Origin: Bradyrhizobium semiaridum
Lineage (GTDB): Bacteria; Pseudomonadota; Alphaproteobacteria; Rhizobiales; Xanthobacteraceae
Assembly (NCBI RefSeq): GCF_020329505.1
Contig: NZ_JAGKJJ010000005.1
Span: 186,001 to 250,000 of the forward strand
Length of the DNA: 64,000 nt
Reading direction: 5' to 3'
In this document: piece by piece, positions 24,771-35,888 of the stretch
How positions within the stretch are numbered: position 1 is the first letter of the stretch
Layout of the letters: each line of letters opens with the position of its first letter
Notes under the pieces: generated by a model
Databases searched by the model: none
What the model saw: only the letters and a program-made list of their open reading frames with translations
What the model was told of the DNA's origin: nothing
Position numbers and translations under genes: made by a program

Positions 24771-26071
24771 TCCGCCATCAGACCTCGCTTGAGCCGAACC
24801 TCACTCTCGCGCAGCATGGCGGTATCCAGCGCACCTCGACGGGCCGCAGCGGATGCGCAGGCGAAGACGCGGTAGAACTGCGCACCGTCATAGGCGACCA
24901 GCAGCAGATCGACCCCGGCGTTCAGCGCCTCCACGACAGCCGTGCAGACATCATGCTGATAGATCGCCCCCATCACCAGATCGTCGGTCATGACGATCCC
25001 CTGATAATTCCAGGTCTTTCGGATCAGGCCGTCGATGACGGCCTTCGAATGCGAGGCAGGCCGGCCGGGATCGACGGCGCTGACCGCCACGTGTCCAACC
25101 ATCAGCCGCGTATTGGTGGTCGACAACACATCACGGAACGGACGCCAGTCGGTCGCCTCCAGGTCTGCAACCGGCGTATCAAGGTCGGCGTTGAAATGAT
25201 GCGTGTCGGCGCGCACCCGGCCCAGTCCTGGAAAATGCTTGACGGTCGCATTGACACCGGCCGACTCCAGCCCGCGAATATAGGCGCCCGCGATCGCGCT
25301 GACCTTGGCCGGATCGTCGGAAATCGCGCGCCGGCCGATCAGCGTATTGAAATCGAACCGGTTGCGCCTGGCTTCCGGCCGCAGATCCAGCACCGGGGCG
25401 AAATTCAGGTTGATGCCAAGCGACGTCAACTCCCGGCCGTGGATGCGCCCGTACTCTTCCGCCTTCGCCTTCTGCTCCGCCGGCGCCAGTTCCTCGAGCG
25501 CGGCCAGCGACGGCAAACGCGTCAGCGGCGGCCCCAGGTGAGAGACGATGCCGCCTTCCTGGTCCGTCGCGACAACCAGCTGCGGCAGCCCGGCAATCCG
25601 CCGCCGCTCCTGTAGTGCGGCAATCTCCGTCTTCAGCGCCTCGGCCGTCCTGCCGGCAACATTGTGCTGCGTCACATAGATGCCTGCGATCAATCTCTTC
25701 TCCGCCAGCCGCGCCGCCTCGTCGAACGATGAATAGCCGACGATAAAGTGCGGCCCAAGGGATCGCGCGAGTGACGGCTCGGTCTGGAGGACCCGATGCT
25801 TTCGCAGCTCGAACGTCGCGGTGGAGGCCAGCATGCCAAGCAGCGGCAGGCACCATGTCGCGACCAGCAGCCTGGCGGCCCAGCCGCGCCCGCGCCAAAA
25901 ACCGCAGCGGATCAGCACGACCGGGACGACGATGCTGGTGACCACGAGTAGCAGATTGCCCACGCCGCGCAGCGGGACCAGATAAGGATCGTTGTTGTTG
26001 ATCGCAGCGAAGGCGAGCACGAGCCCGACGATCCAGGCCAAGGCGATGCCGATGCGCTTACTGATTTTCAT
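24767..26071 (-). CDS. Glycoside hydrolase family 3 protein (NagZ-like)
   Basis: 434 residues. Two hydrophobic segments lie before residue 85, so the protein is probably anchored in the inner membrane with the catalytic domain outside. The domain has the NagZ-type motif KHFPGLGRVRADTHH (278-292), whose His acts as acid/base, and the nucleophile Asp363 in GIVMTDDLVMGAI. ATDQEGGIVSHLG near 169 fits the sugar-binding loop. The expected reaction is release of N-acetylglucosamine, but the membrane anchor sets it apart from cytoplasmic NagZ. Confidence 0.85.
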   Translation of the reverse strand: MKISKRIGIALAWIVGLVLAFAAINNNDPYLVPLRGVGNLLLVVTSIVVPVVLIRCGFWRGRGWAARLLVATWCLPLLGMLASTATFELRKHRVLQTEPSLARSLGPHFIVGYSSFDEAARLAEKRLIAGIYVTQHNVAGRTAEALKTEIAALQERRRIAGLPQLVVATDQEGGIVSHLGPPLTRLPSLAALEELAPAEQKAKAEEYGRIHGRELTSLGINLNFAPVLDLRPEARRNRFDFNTLIGRRAISDDPAKVSAIAGAYIRGLESAGVNATVKHFPGLGRVRADTHHFNADLDTPVADLEATDWRPFRDVLSTTNTRLMVGHVAVSAVDPGRPASHSKAVIDGLIRKTWNYQGIVMTDDLVMGAIYQHDVCTAVVEALNAGVDLLLVAYDGAQFYRVFACASAAARRGALDTAMLRESEVRLKRGLMAD

Positions 26072-26260
26072 GACAATGATGAAGCACCGAACAGGACCGA
26101 CATCGTCCGTACCAGACCGGATTCACCGGCGCGAGCCGATAAGTCGCCTCTGCACGCAATCTGCATAAGAATCCTGAGCTCCTGCTGACCGCGTTCCCAC
26201 CTTCTGCACGCGCGCACTTCAAAGCTTGGCCCTGCTGCAACGTCCCTTGCCACAGAGGTC

Positions 26261-27754
26261 ATGATGACAAGCCTTGTACGACCGGAGACCGAAGCCCCAT
26301 CGATCGGCGACCGCCTTCCACCGGCCAAGGGCGCAGCCGCGCTTGCGCTCGCGGCGCTGGCGGACTGGTTGTTCTTTGGCCAGCAGCTTGGAATCTCCGT
26401 GGTGATCTTCGCGATTGCGCTGACCTGCGCAGCGCTGGCGGCCAATTTCGGGCGTCTCGATCGCGGCCGGCTGCTGCTGGCCGGACTGATCGTGGTGGCG
26501 GGACTGCTGCCCGCCGTGGAGGAGCTCAATGCCGTCTCGGTGACCTTCGCCATCCTTGCGCTCGGCATCGCGCTCGCGCTGACCACCAATCCTTTTCTCG
26601 ACGGTCTCGCCGAGGGGGCCGCGTCCCTGCTCGACCTGTTCCTGACCGGTCCCTTCAGATCCTTTCGGGATGTCGTCGGCGCGTTCAATCTGCCGGCAGT
26701 CACCAGGGGTTTTGCCCTTTGGTTCGTCCCATTGCTGCTCGGCAGCCTTTTCGCTGCTCTGTTCGTGGCAGCCAATCCGCTGCTGGAGAAGTGGATCAGC
26801 CAGCTCAACCCCGGCAATCCCGCCTCCTATCTCAGCCTGAGCCGCACGCTGTTCTGGATGGCGGCGTTGGCGGCGGTCTGGCCCTTCATCCAGGTCAAGT
26901 GGCGTCGCGGCTTCCTCACGGCGGCCGACACCATCGAATCTCCCGCGACCGACAAGATTGCCCCCATCAACGCCAGGGATCTCCTCGGCGCCGGCACCAT
27001 TCTCCGCTCGCTGATCCTGTTCAACCTCCTGTTTGCGATCCAGACCATCCTCGATGCGATCTATCTGTGGGGCCATGTCGCACTGCCGGCCGACATCACC
27101 TATGCAGTCTATGCCCATCGCGGCGCCTATCCGCTGATCGTCACGGCGCTGCTGGCTGCCGCTTTCGTTCTGGTCGCGATGCGACCGGGCGGTCCCGCCG
27201 AACAATCACGCGTGATCCGCCCTCTGGTTTACCTCTGGGTCGGGCAAAACGTGCTGCTGGTGATCTCCTCAATGCTCCGGCTCGATCTCTATGTCCAAAC
27301 CTACCTTCTCACCTACTGGCGGGTCGCGGCTTTCGTCTGGATGCTGCTCGTCGCAGTCGGGCTGGTCCTGATCCTGGCGCGCATCGCGTTGCATCGGCCG
27401 AACCAATGGCTGATCCACGCCAACCTGCTGACATTGACGATCGTGCTGTACGTCTGCTCGCTGATCAACTTCGCCGCCATCATCGCCGACTACAATGTGA
27501 GCCATAGCCGCGAAGCCTCGGGCAGCGGTGTCAACCTGGACATGGATTACCTGCTCCGGCTCGGCCCCCAGGCCCTGCCGGCCATCGACCGGGCGATCCG
27601 GCTCCGCTACATCAATCCCGTCCTTGTCTCCCGGCGCGATTGCCTTGTAGAACAGCAGCGCCAGCAGATGGCGTCATGGCGCAGCTGGGGCTTTCGCAGC
27701 TGGCGCCTTCAGCGCGCCCTGGACGAACGCGAAGCGCCCGCCGCCGCAAACTAA
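26261..27754 (+). CDS. DUF4173 membrane protein
   Basis: 497 residues with about twelve hydrophobic helices. The segment ITYAVYAHRGAYPLIVTALL is the hallmark of DUF4173. Function is unknown. It is followed after 25 bp by a response regulator and sensor kinase, so the three probably form one operon. The start may be the first or second of two ATGs. Confidence 0.8.
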   Translation: MMTSLVRPETEAPSIGDRLPPAKGAAALALAALADWLFFGQQLGISVVIFAIALTCAALAANFGRLDRGRLLLAGLIVVAGLLPAVEELNAVSVTFAILALGIALALTTNPFLDGLAEGAASLLDLFLTGPFRSFRDVVGAFNLPAVTRGFALWFVPLLLGSLFAALFVAANPLLEKWISQLNPGNPASYLSLSRTLFWMAALAAVWPFIQVKWRRGFLTAADTIESPATDKIAPINARDLLGAGTILRSLILFNLLFAIQTILDAIYLWGHVALPADITYAVYAHRGAYPLIVTALLAAAFVLVAMRPGGPAEQSRVIRPLVYLWVGQNVLLVISSMLRLDLYVQTYLLTYWRVAAFVWMLLVAVGLVLILARIALHRPNQWLIHANLLTLTIVLYVCSLINFAAIIADYNVSHSREASGSGVNLDMDYLLRLGPQALPAIDRAIRLRYINPVLVSRRDCLVEQQRQQMASWRSWGFRSWRLQRALDEREAPAAAN

Positions 27755-27779
27755 CAGGGCGCCGGATTCGGAGAGCCGA

Positions 27780-28484
27780 TTGACCCACCGCATCCTCATT
27801 GTCGACGACGACCTGCATATCCGCGAGGTCATCCGCGTCGCGCTCAAGAAGGCCGGCATGAGCGTGACCGAAGCGCGCGACGGCAAGGAAGCGCTGACGA
27901 GGTTCGCCGCCGATCGGCCGGACCTGATCGTGCTCGATATCGGCATGCCGGAGTTCGACGGCCTCGATGTTTGCCGTGAAATCCGCAAATCGTCGGACGT
28001 GCCGATCCTGTTCCTCTCGGCCCGCGACGACGAGATCGACCGCGTGCTCGGGCTCGAGATCGGCGGCGACGACTATGTGACAAAACCGTTCAGCCCGCGC
28101 GAACTTGTCGCGCGGGTCAATGTCATCCTGCGGCGCCTGATGCCGCGCGCGACGGGTGCGAAGCCCGAGGCGGGCGTGCTTTCGCGGGGACATCTGTCGG
28201 TCGATCCCGAACAGCACGTCGCGACGTTCGCGGGCGCGCCGCTTCGCCTGACCGCGATCGAGTTCGGCATCCTGCGCGCTTTCCTGACACGGCCGACCGC
28301 GGTGTTCAACCGCGAGCAGATCATGAGCGCGGCCTACCAGCTCAACATCCAGGTCTCCGACCGCACCATCGACAGTCATATCCGCAACATCAGAGCCAAG
28401 CTCGCCGCCGCGAACTGCGACAATGTCATCGAGACCGTCCATGGCGTCGGCTTCAAGCTCGGCCGGTGCGAGCCGCAGGCATGA
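27780..28484 (+). CDS. OmpR-family response regulator
   Basis: 234 residues from a TTG start with GGAGAG 5 bases upstream. The receiver domain has the acidic pair at 10-11, phosphoacceptor Asp53 (LIVLDIGMPEFDG) and the Lys in VTKPFSPREL. The C-terminal winged helix includes LTAIEFGILRAFL and SDRTIDSHIRNIRAKL. The stop overlaps the ATG of the sensor kinase. It would control a cytoplasmic response to an unknown envelope signal. Confidence 0.88.
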   Translation: MTHRILIVDDDLHIREVIRVALKKAGMSVTEARDGKEALTRFAADRPDLIVLDIGMPEFDGLDVCREIRKSSDVPILFLSARDDEIDRVLGLEIGGDDYVTKPFSPRELVARVNVILRRLMPRATGAKPEAGVLSRGHLSVDPEQHVATFAGAPLRLTAIEFGILRAFLTRPTAVFNREQIMSAAYQLNIQVSDRTIDSHIRNIRAKLAAANCDNVIETVHGVGFKLGRCEPQA

Positions 28485-30072
28485 CGTCGTTCCGCGCCCG
28501 CCAGAAGTGGCGCCCGTCGCTCAGCTTCGTCATCTTCACCGTGCTCGCGCTGGTCGCGGTGCTGCCGCTGATGGGACTGTTCTTCTTTCGCCTCTACGAC
28601 AACCAGCTCATCCACCAGACCAGGCCGAACTGATTGCGCAGAGCCGGGTGCTCGCGGCGATTTATGCCCAGGAGGTGCAGGCGCGGCTCGGCAGAGGCAT
28701 CCCGCTCGGCGCCGTGGTGTCGCCGGAGGCGCTTCCCGATTCCGGCGATCGGATGACGCCGATCCGGCCCGCGCTCGATCTCGCCGGCAACGATTTGCTG
28801 CGGCGCAGGCCTGATGCACTACCCGCGGCGAAGCCTGCGGACGCTGCCTATGTCGAGATCGGCGCGCGGCTGACGCCCATCATCCGCGAGACGCAGAAAG
28901 TGACGCTTGCGGGCTTCCGCATTCTCGATCCGCAGGGCGTGGTGATCGCCGGACGCCAGGAGGTCGGGCAGTCGCTGGCCCATATCGAAGAGGTAGCGAC
29001 CGCACTGCGCGGCCAATACAGCGCCGCGCTGCGCATCCGCATGCCCGACAAACCGCCGCCGCCGATCTACTCGATCAGCCGCGGCGTTGGCGTTCACGTC
29101 TTCTCCGCGATGCCCGTCCTCGTCAACGACCATGTCGCCGGGGTGATCTATACCTCGCGGACGCCGAGCAACATCTTCGACCATCTCTATCAGGAACGCG
29201 GCAAATTCCTGCTCGCGGGGCTGGCCGTGCTGCTGGCGACGATCGCGATCGGGCTGGTGTTTTCGCGCACGGTCACCCGACCGATGCGCGAGCTGGTCGA
29301 TCGCGCGGTGCGGATCGGTCGCGGCGACCGCAACGCGTTTCAGCCGCTTGAGCATTACGGCACGCGAGAGCTCGCCCAGCTCTCCGACAGCTTTCTCGAC
29401 ATGGCCCACCAGCTGTCGCGGCGCTCCGACTACATTGCTACCTTCTCGGCACACCTGACGCACGAACTGAAATCACCCCTGACCTCGATCAGGGGTGCGG
29501 CTGAGCTGCTGCAGGATTCACTGCAGAGCAAAACGGATGCGCTGACGCGGGAGGAGCAGAAGACCTTCATCGCGAACATCCTCGGCGACGTCGAACGGCT
29601 GGACGCGATGAGCCATCGCCTGCGTGAACTGGCCCGCGCGGAAAGCGCGCCGCAGAACGAGCAGACCCAGCTCGCTTCCGTCGTCGATGCGCTGAAGAGC
29701 CGCTTTCCGAGACAGACGATCACCGCCGCCGGCAGCCTCGATCGCTCGATCGGCATGTCCGGCGAGAAGGCGCTGATCGTGCTGGCGCACCTCGCCGACA
29801 ACGCCTTCCGTCATAACGCGACTTCAGTGCAGATCGACGTCGCCAGCGAAGCATCGACCGTCAGAATGACGGTGAGCAACGACGGCGACCCGATCTCTGA
29901 CGCCAATCGCGAGAAGATCTTCGACGCCTTCTTCACCACACGCCGCGACAGTGGCGGCACCGGCATGGGGCTCGCGATCGCACAGGCCGTCATGGTGACC
30001 CATGGTGGCTCGATCAGTCTCCTGCCGACCAGCCGAGGCGTCGCCTTCGAGCTGCAGTTTCCGGCCGTCTGA
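28481..30072 (+). pseudogene. Sensor histidine kinase, frameshifted near its start
   Basis: The ATG at 28481 (ATGA overlap with the regulator) gives MTSFRARQKWRPS and the first membrane helix, ending LYDNQLIHQTRPN at a stop at 28631. One frame away the protein continues QAELIAQSRVLAAIYAQEV. It has a long periplasmic part, a second membrane helix, HAMP, the H-box SAHLTHELKSPLTSIRG and an ATP-binding domain (DAFFTTRRDSGGTGMGLA). A single-base loss near 28615-28625 explains this. All catalytic motifs downstream are intact. It is either a recent knock-out or a sequencing error. Confidence 0.75.
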
Positions 30073-30075
30073 CTT

Positions 30076-31308
30076 TCAGACCCGCTCGATGATGATCGCC
30101 GGCGCCATGCCGCCGGCGGCGCACATCGTCACCAGGCCGCGCTTGAGGTCGCGCCGCTCCAGTTCGTCCAGCACCGTTCCGATCAGGATCGAACCGGTGG
30201 CACCGATCGGATGGCCGAGCGCGATCGAACCGCCGTTGACGTTGACCTTGTCGCGATCGAGCTTGAGGTCACGGATGTATTTCTCGGCCACCACGGCGAA
30301 CGCCTCGTTGATCTCGAACAGGTCGATGTCGTCGAGCGTGAGCCCGGCCTTGGCCAGCACCTTGCGCGTCGCCGGCACCGGCGCGTTGAGCATCAGGGTC
30401 GGCGAGTCCCCCATATTGGCGGTCGCGACCACGCGGGCGCGCGGCTTCAGCCCGTGCTTGCGGGCATAGTCCGGGGACGCCAGCAAGATTGCTGCCGAGC
30501 CGTCGACCACGCCCGACGAATTTCCCGCGTGGTGGACAAAGTTGATGTCGAGATCCGGATATTTCTCCAGAATCAGTTTCCGGTAGGTCGTGCCCTTGTC
30601 GTCGAGCGCGTAGTCGGCGATGGCGGGGAATGCCGGCTTCAGCGCGGCAAGGCCTTCCAGCGTCGTCTGCGGCCGCGGATATTCTTCGCGGTCGAGCGCC
30701 AGCGTGCCGTCCTCGCGGTGGACCGCAACCAGGCTCTTATCGAAATGCCCGCCCTTGATGGCTGCCGCCGCCCGCTTCTGGCTCTCGAGGCCGAGCGCGT
30801 CCACGTCCTCGCGGGTAATCCCTTCCATCGTCGCGATGGCATCGGCACAGACGCCCTGATGCGATTGCGGGTGGCGGGCGCGCAGGCGGAGATTGCCATT
30901 GTCCATCATGAAGGGACCCTCGCCGCGGCGGCCTTCCATCGACATCATCTCCGTGCCGCCGGCGATCATCAGGTCCTCGGCGCCCGCCATGATGGCATTG
31001 GCGGCCATGTTGACGCTGGTAATGCCGGAACCGCAGAAGCGATCGAGCGTCACGCCCGAGGCGCGCACGTCATAGCCGGCATCAAGCGCCGACATCCGGC
31101 CGAGGTCGCCGCTCTGCGGCCCGCGCTGCGAGCTGGTGCCCCAGATGATGTCGTCGACATCGGCGGTGTTGATCCCGGTCCGGTCGGCCAGCGCCCGCAG
31201 CACCGTGGCGCCAAGCTGCTGCGGATGAATGCCCGACAGCGCGCCCTTGCCGGCCTTGCCGATGCCCCGCGGGGTCCTGCATGCATCGATGATCAGCGCG
31301 TCAGCCAT
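30076..31308 (-). CDS. Acetyl-CoA acetyltransferase (thiolase)
   Basis: 410 residues from the ATG at 31308 behind AGGAAA. The catalytic set is complete: Cys92 in DRFCGSGITSV, NEAFAVV, His in GHPIGATGS, and the second Cys in TMCAAGGMAPAII. It would cleave a 3-ketoacyl-CoA with CoA, the last step of a beta-oxidation route. It is the distal gene of the leftward set thiolase, hydratase, CoA transferase and Liv importer. Confidence 0.9.
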   Translation of the reverse strand: MADALIIDACRTPRGIGKAGKGALSGIHPQQLGATVLRALADRTGINTADVDDIIWGTSSQRGPQSGDLGRMSALDAGYDVRASGVTLDRFCGSGITSVNMAANAIMAGAEDLMIAGGTEMMSMEGRRGEGPFMMDNGNLRLRARHPQSHQGVCADAIATMEGITREDVDALGLESQKRAAAAIKGGHFDKSLVAVHREDGTLALDREEYPRPQTTLEGLAALKPAFPAIADYALDDKGTTYRKLILEKYPDLDINFVHHAGNSSGVVDGSAAILLASPDYARKHGLKPRARVVATANMGDSPTLMLNAPVPATRKVLAKAGLTLDDIDLFEINEAFAVVAEKYIRDLKLDRDKVNVNGGSIALGHPIGATGSILIGTVLDELERRDLKRGLVTMCAAGGMAPAIIIERV

Positions 31309-31384
31309 GATAGTTTCCTCTCGACAGTGTTGGTTTGAGGCATTTGCCGCTGATCCCGGATCATTGTCAATTCGCGGCGGGCGA

Positions 31385-32158
31385 TTAGCGTCCCTTGTAG
31401 TTGGGCGCCCGTTTCTCGACGAACGCATTCAGCCCTTCCTGGCAGTCCTCGGTCGAGGCGACCACCACGAAGCTTTCCGCCGCATTCTCGACCGAGCGGC
31501 GGAAATCGGCGTCGACGGCGCGCATGAAGGCGTCGCGGCCGATCTTCATCACGACCGGCGACTTCGCTGCCAGCTTTCGCGCGATCTCCCGGGCGCGATC
31601 GAGCGCGGTGCCCTTCGGCACGACTTCGCTGAGCAATCCCATACGATACGCCGTGGCCGCGTCGAACGGCTCGCCGAGGAACAGCGGGCCGAACGCCTGA
31701 TGCTTTCCGACCAGCCGCGGCAATTGCACGAAATGGATCGCCGGGATCAGGCCGACATCGATCTCGGGATAACCGAACGTCGAGCCGTCGCCCGCAATGA
31801 TCATGTCGCAAGAGATCGCGATCGTCATGCCGCCGGCGCGCACCGCGCCGTCGATCGCGGCAATGGTCGGCTTGCCCATCCGGTACTGCACATCGTTCAG
31901 CGCGAAGTACAGGCGCTCGAGGAACCCTTTGACCTCGATCGCGGGCTTGCCCCTCACGATATCGAGGTCGAGGCCGGCGCAGAACACCTTGTGGGCACTG
32001 TGGATGATGACGGCGCGCACGGTCTCGTCGTCGCGCGCTCTTGCCAAGGCTGCGAGAAGTGCATCGATCAAGGCGATGCTCAGCGCATTGACGGGCGCGC
32101 GATCCAGCACGATTTCCGCGATCTTATCGGCTACCGAGTAATGAACGAGGTCCGTCAT
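31385..32158 (-). CDS. Enoyl-CoA hydratase/isomerase family protein
   Basis: 257 residues, standard for the crotonase fold. The oxyanion-hole segments are HKVFCAGLDLDIVRG near residue 55 and DGAVRAGGMTIAISCDM near 105. It hydrates or isomerises an enoyl-CoA in the cytoplasm. It ends with the usual KRAPNYKGR tail. The gene lies between the thiolase and the CoA transferase on the same strand, fitting beta-oxidation of the imported acid. Confidence 0.88.
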   Translation of the reverse strand: MTDLVHYSVADKIAEIVLDRAPVNALSIALIDALLAALARARDDETVRAVIIHSAHKVFCAGLDLDIVRGKPAIEVKGFLERLYFALNDVQYRMGKPTIAAIDGAVRAGGMTIAISCDMIIAGDGSTFGYPEIDVGLIPAIHFVQLPRLVGKHQAFGPLFLGEPFDAATAYRMGLLSEVVPKGTALDRAREIARKLAAKSPVVMKIGRDAFMRAVDADFRRSVENAAESFVVVASTEDCQEGLNAFVEKRAPNYKGR

Positions 32159-32170
32159 GATGTTCTCCCG

Positions 32171-33370
32171 CTATTTCCTGCCTTGCCGCACGGCACCGGA
32201 CTGCAAGAGGTTATCGATCTCGGCAGCGCCAAATCCGGCCTCCACAAGCACGGCACGGCTATCCTGCCCGACATCCGGCGCCGGGCAGAGGCGATCCTCG
32301 GACAGGCTCGCGATCCCGGGTGTCCGCGGCGAATAGACCGCGCCGACGCCGGGCGTATCCTGCCGCACCGACGCCCTGGTCGCCTCGACATGCGCGTTGC
32401 GCAGCCATTCGCCGGGCGTGAGGATCCGCTCCGCGATGATATCGGCGGCGTGCAGCCGGGACAGCCAGGCCTCGGTCGGCTGGGTCAGGAACACCTCGCG
32501 CAACTGCGGGATCAGTGCATCGGCTGAATCGGCACGCCGGGCGAAGTCGGCGAAGCGCGGATCGCTGGCGAGGTCCTCGCGACCGATCGCCCCGCACAGC
32601 CGCTTGTATTGCGGCTCGTTGACCAGCGTCACCATCATCCAGCCGTCCTGCGTCTGGTAGGTGCCGGCCGGCACGTTGAGCGCACGCGGCGCGCCGCCTT
32701 CGAGGATGAATTCCGCCACCTTGTGACCGAGCAGCGCGGAGGTCGACTGGCATAGGTTGACGTCGATCCAGCGCCCGGTGCCGACCGTCGCGCGCGCGAA
32801 CAGCGTCGTCGCAATGGCCTGGAACGCGTAGACGCCGGTGACGACGTCGGAGATCGTGGTGCCGACCCGGTGCGGCACGCCGTCGGTGCCGACATTGACG
32901 GACACCAGTCCGGAGAACGCCTGCGCGACGGAATCCGATCCGGGCCGTTTCGCGTACGGCCCGCTCTGCCCAAACCCGCTGACCGAGAGATAGACGAGGC
33001 CGGGATTATCGCGCGACAGGCTGTCGTAGCCGAGCCCGAGCCGCTCGGCGACGCCGGGCCGGAATCCTTCGATCAGCACATCGGCTTCCTTCGCCAGCCG
33101 CTGCGCAATCGCGATCCCATCCCTGTGCTTCATGTCGAGACATAGGCTGCGCTTGCCGCGATTATAGACCGCCGACAGCGTGGTGTGATTGCCGTATGTC
33201 GTCCCCAGATAGCGCGACCAGTCGCCTTCCGGCGGCTCGACCTTGATGACGTCGGCGCCGTAAACCCCGAGCAGCATCGCGCAATAGGGCGAGGCGATCC
33301 CCTGCCCGAAATCCAGCACCTTCAGTCCTCGATACGGCGCCTCATGGGTCGGCGTCAGCTTGCCCGCCAT
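32171..33370 (-). CDS. Family III CoA transferase (CaiB/BaiF)
   Basis: 399 residues. The N-terminal GLKVLDFGQGIASPYCAMLL, GADVIKVEPPEGDWSR and the catalytic Asp175 in GTTISDVVTGVYAFQ identify the family. It loads CoA onto a carboxylic acid using an acyl-CoA donor. It lies 12 bp from the enoyl-CoA hydratase and 24 bp from LivF, so all are probably one transcript. It is an alternative to the acyl-CoA synthetase at 38311 for substrate activation. Confidence 0.88.
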   Translation of the reverse strand: MAGKLTPTHEAPYRGLKVLDFGQGIASPYCAMLLGVYGADVIKVEPPEGDWSRYLGTTYGNHTTLSAVYNRGKRSLCLDMKHRDGIAIAQRLAKEADVLIEGFRPGVAERLGLGYDSLSRDNPGLVYLSVSGFGQSGPYAKRPGSDSVAQAFSGLVSVNVGTDGVPHRVGTTISDVVTGVYAFQAIATTLFARATVGTGRWIDVNLCQSTSALLGHKVAEFILEGGAPRALNVPAGTYQTQDGWMMVTLVNEPQYKRLCGAIGREDLASDPRFADFARRADSADALIPQLREVFLTQPTEAWLSRLHAADIIAERILTPGEWLRNAHVEATRASVRQDTPGVGAVYSPRTPGIASLSEDRLCPAPDVGQDSRAVLVEAGFGAAEIDNLLQSGAVRQGRK

Positions 33371-33394
33371 GTGTCCTCCCGTCGAAGACCGCGC

Positions 33395-34107
<713 letters not shown>

Positions 34108-34111
<4 letters not shown>

Positions 34112-34866
34112 GCCACCGCTCCCGCGTGATGTTCGCTGCCGAGATAGGCCTCGATCACGGCCTCGTTCCTGCGGATCGCATCGGGCGTGCCGGTCGCCAA
34201 AATCCGGCCGTAGCACAGCACGACGATCTCCGGCGCGATCTTGAACACGATGTCCATGTCGTGCTCGATGAACACCACCGTGATCTTCTGCCTCTCCCAG
34301 AGTTCGCGCACCTTGTCGATCATGCGCCAGCGCTCCTCGGTGCCCATGCCCGCGGTCGGCTCGTCCAGCAGCAAGACTTTCGGATCGAGCACCAGCGCAA
34401 GCGCGATATCGAGCAGCTTCTGGTCGCCGTGCGATAGCGTCGCCGCGGTCCTGTTGCGCTTGTTGGCAAGGCCCAGCAGCTCCATCGCATGCTCGGCGCG
34501 ATCGCGCGTCTCGGCCAGCGGGAAGCGGCGATGCATCACGCCGGCGCGGCGCTGATCGGCGCAGACCGTGGCGAGCATCGTCTCCTCCACCGTCAGCGAC
34601 GGAAAGATGCTGGCGACCTGGAAGGCCCGGCCGATGCCATGGCGCACAATCTCCGGCGGCATCTTGCCTGCCATGTCGACGCCGTTGAGCAGGATCTGGC
34701 CGGCATCCGGCTTCAGCGCTCCGGTGATCAGATTGAAGAACGTGCTCTTGCCGGCGCCGTTCGGGCCGATCACCGCCGTGAGCGAGCCGTCGACAAAGTC
34801 GAGCGAGACGTTGTCTGTCGCCTTGACGCCGCCAAAGGATTTTGAAAGTCCGCGGATCTCCAGCAT
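34108..34866 (-). CDS. livG: Branched-chain-type ABC transporter ATPase LivG
   Basis: 252 residues from the ATG at 34866. Walker A is IGPNGAGKST (33-42), the signature segment is ATLSHGDQKLLDIALAL (a SHGDQ variant common in LivG), and Walker B is VLLLDEPTAGMG. IGRAFQVASIFPSLTV is the Q-loop. It pairs with LivF as the second ATPase. The start is set at MLEIRGLSKS, 2 bp after the LivM stop. Confidence 0.9.
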
Positions 34867-34868
34867 GG

Positions 34869-35888
34869 CTAGCCGCCTGCCTTTTCGCGCCGTTGTGCGA
34901 TCCACTCGACCACGAAATCCATAAGGCCCTTGCGCAGGCCAATGGCGAAGAACAGGATGACGATGCCGAGCACGATACCGTGATACTCGGTCAGGCGGGT
35001 CACGGTGTCGTTGAGGATCAAGAGCAGCACCGTCCCGACCATCGGCCCGAGGAACGTAGTGACGCCGCCGAGCATGTTGATGAAAATGCCCTCGCCCGAG
35101 ATCGTCCAGTAGGCGAATTCCGGATAGGCGCCGGAGACGAACAGCGCCATGATCATGCCGCCGGCCGAGGCGAACAACGCGGCCAGAACGAAGATGGTCA
35201 GCTTCGCCCGCCAGACGTCGATGCCGATGAAGCTCGCCCGGGTGGCGTTGTCGCGGATCATCCGCAGCGTGTAGCCGAACGGCGACTGTGCGATCTGACG
35301 CATCAGGAGCAGCCCGATCACCAGCAGCGCGCAGCTCATGATGTAGAGATGCAAATGGTTGGACAGGTCGATCCCGAGGAATGGCGGCCGCGGAATGCCG
35401 CCGCGCAGCCCCTGGTCGCCGCCGGTCAGCGACTGCCACGACAGGATGGTCGAGTGGATCAGCATCTGGAACGCCAGCGTGACGAAGGCGAAGTAGATTT
35501 CTTTCAGCCGCACGCAGATCGCGCCGATCACGCCGGCCACCACCATGGTGATCACCAGCGTGGCGACGAAGGCGACCGGGATCGGCACGCCGGTCTTCTG
35601 CATCATCAGGCCGAAGCCATAGGCGCCGAGGCCGAAGAACATGCCGTGGCCGAACGAGATCAACCCGGTATAGCCGACCAGGAGGTTGAGCGAGGTGGCA
35701 AACAACCCATAAGCCGAGCAACGGATCACGAAGTCGAGCAGCGACTTGCTGCCGAAGATCATCGGCAGCAGCGCGAGCGCGGCGAAGGCTGCGAGGGCGA
35801 TCAGGACATCGCGATAGCGCTGCGGCCTGGCATCGATGCGGGGTACTTCGAGGGGTCGTGCCTCCTGCCCCGCCTGCAATTCGGTCAT
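34869..35888 (-). CDS. livM: Branched-chain-type ABC transporter permease LivM
   Basis: 339 residues with about ten membrane helices. The LivM signature region is present as SLNLLVGYTGLISFGHGMFF, and RLKEIYFAFVTLAFQML follows. It forms the inner-membrane channel with LivH. Its start overlaps the LivH stop by 4 bases. Confidence 0.9.
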   Translation of the reverse strand: MTELQAGQEARPLEVPRIDARPQRYRDVLIALAAFAALALLPMIFGSKSLLDFVIRCSAYGLFATSLNLLVGYTGLISFGHGMFFGLGAYGFGLMMQKTGVPIPVAFVATLVITMVVAGVIGAICVRLKEIYFAFVTLAFQMLIHSTILSWQSLTGGDQGLRGGIPRPPFLGIDLSNHLHLYIMSCALLVIGLLLMRQIAQSPFGYTLRMIRDNATRASFIGIDVWRAKLTIFVLAALFASAGGMIMALFVSGAYPEFAYWTISGEGIFINMLGGVTTFLGPMVGTVLLLILNDTVTRLTEYHGIVLGIVILFFAIGLRKGLMDFVVEWIAQRREKAGG

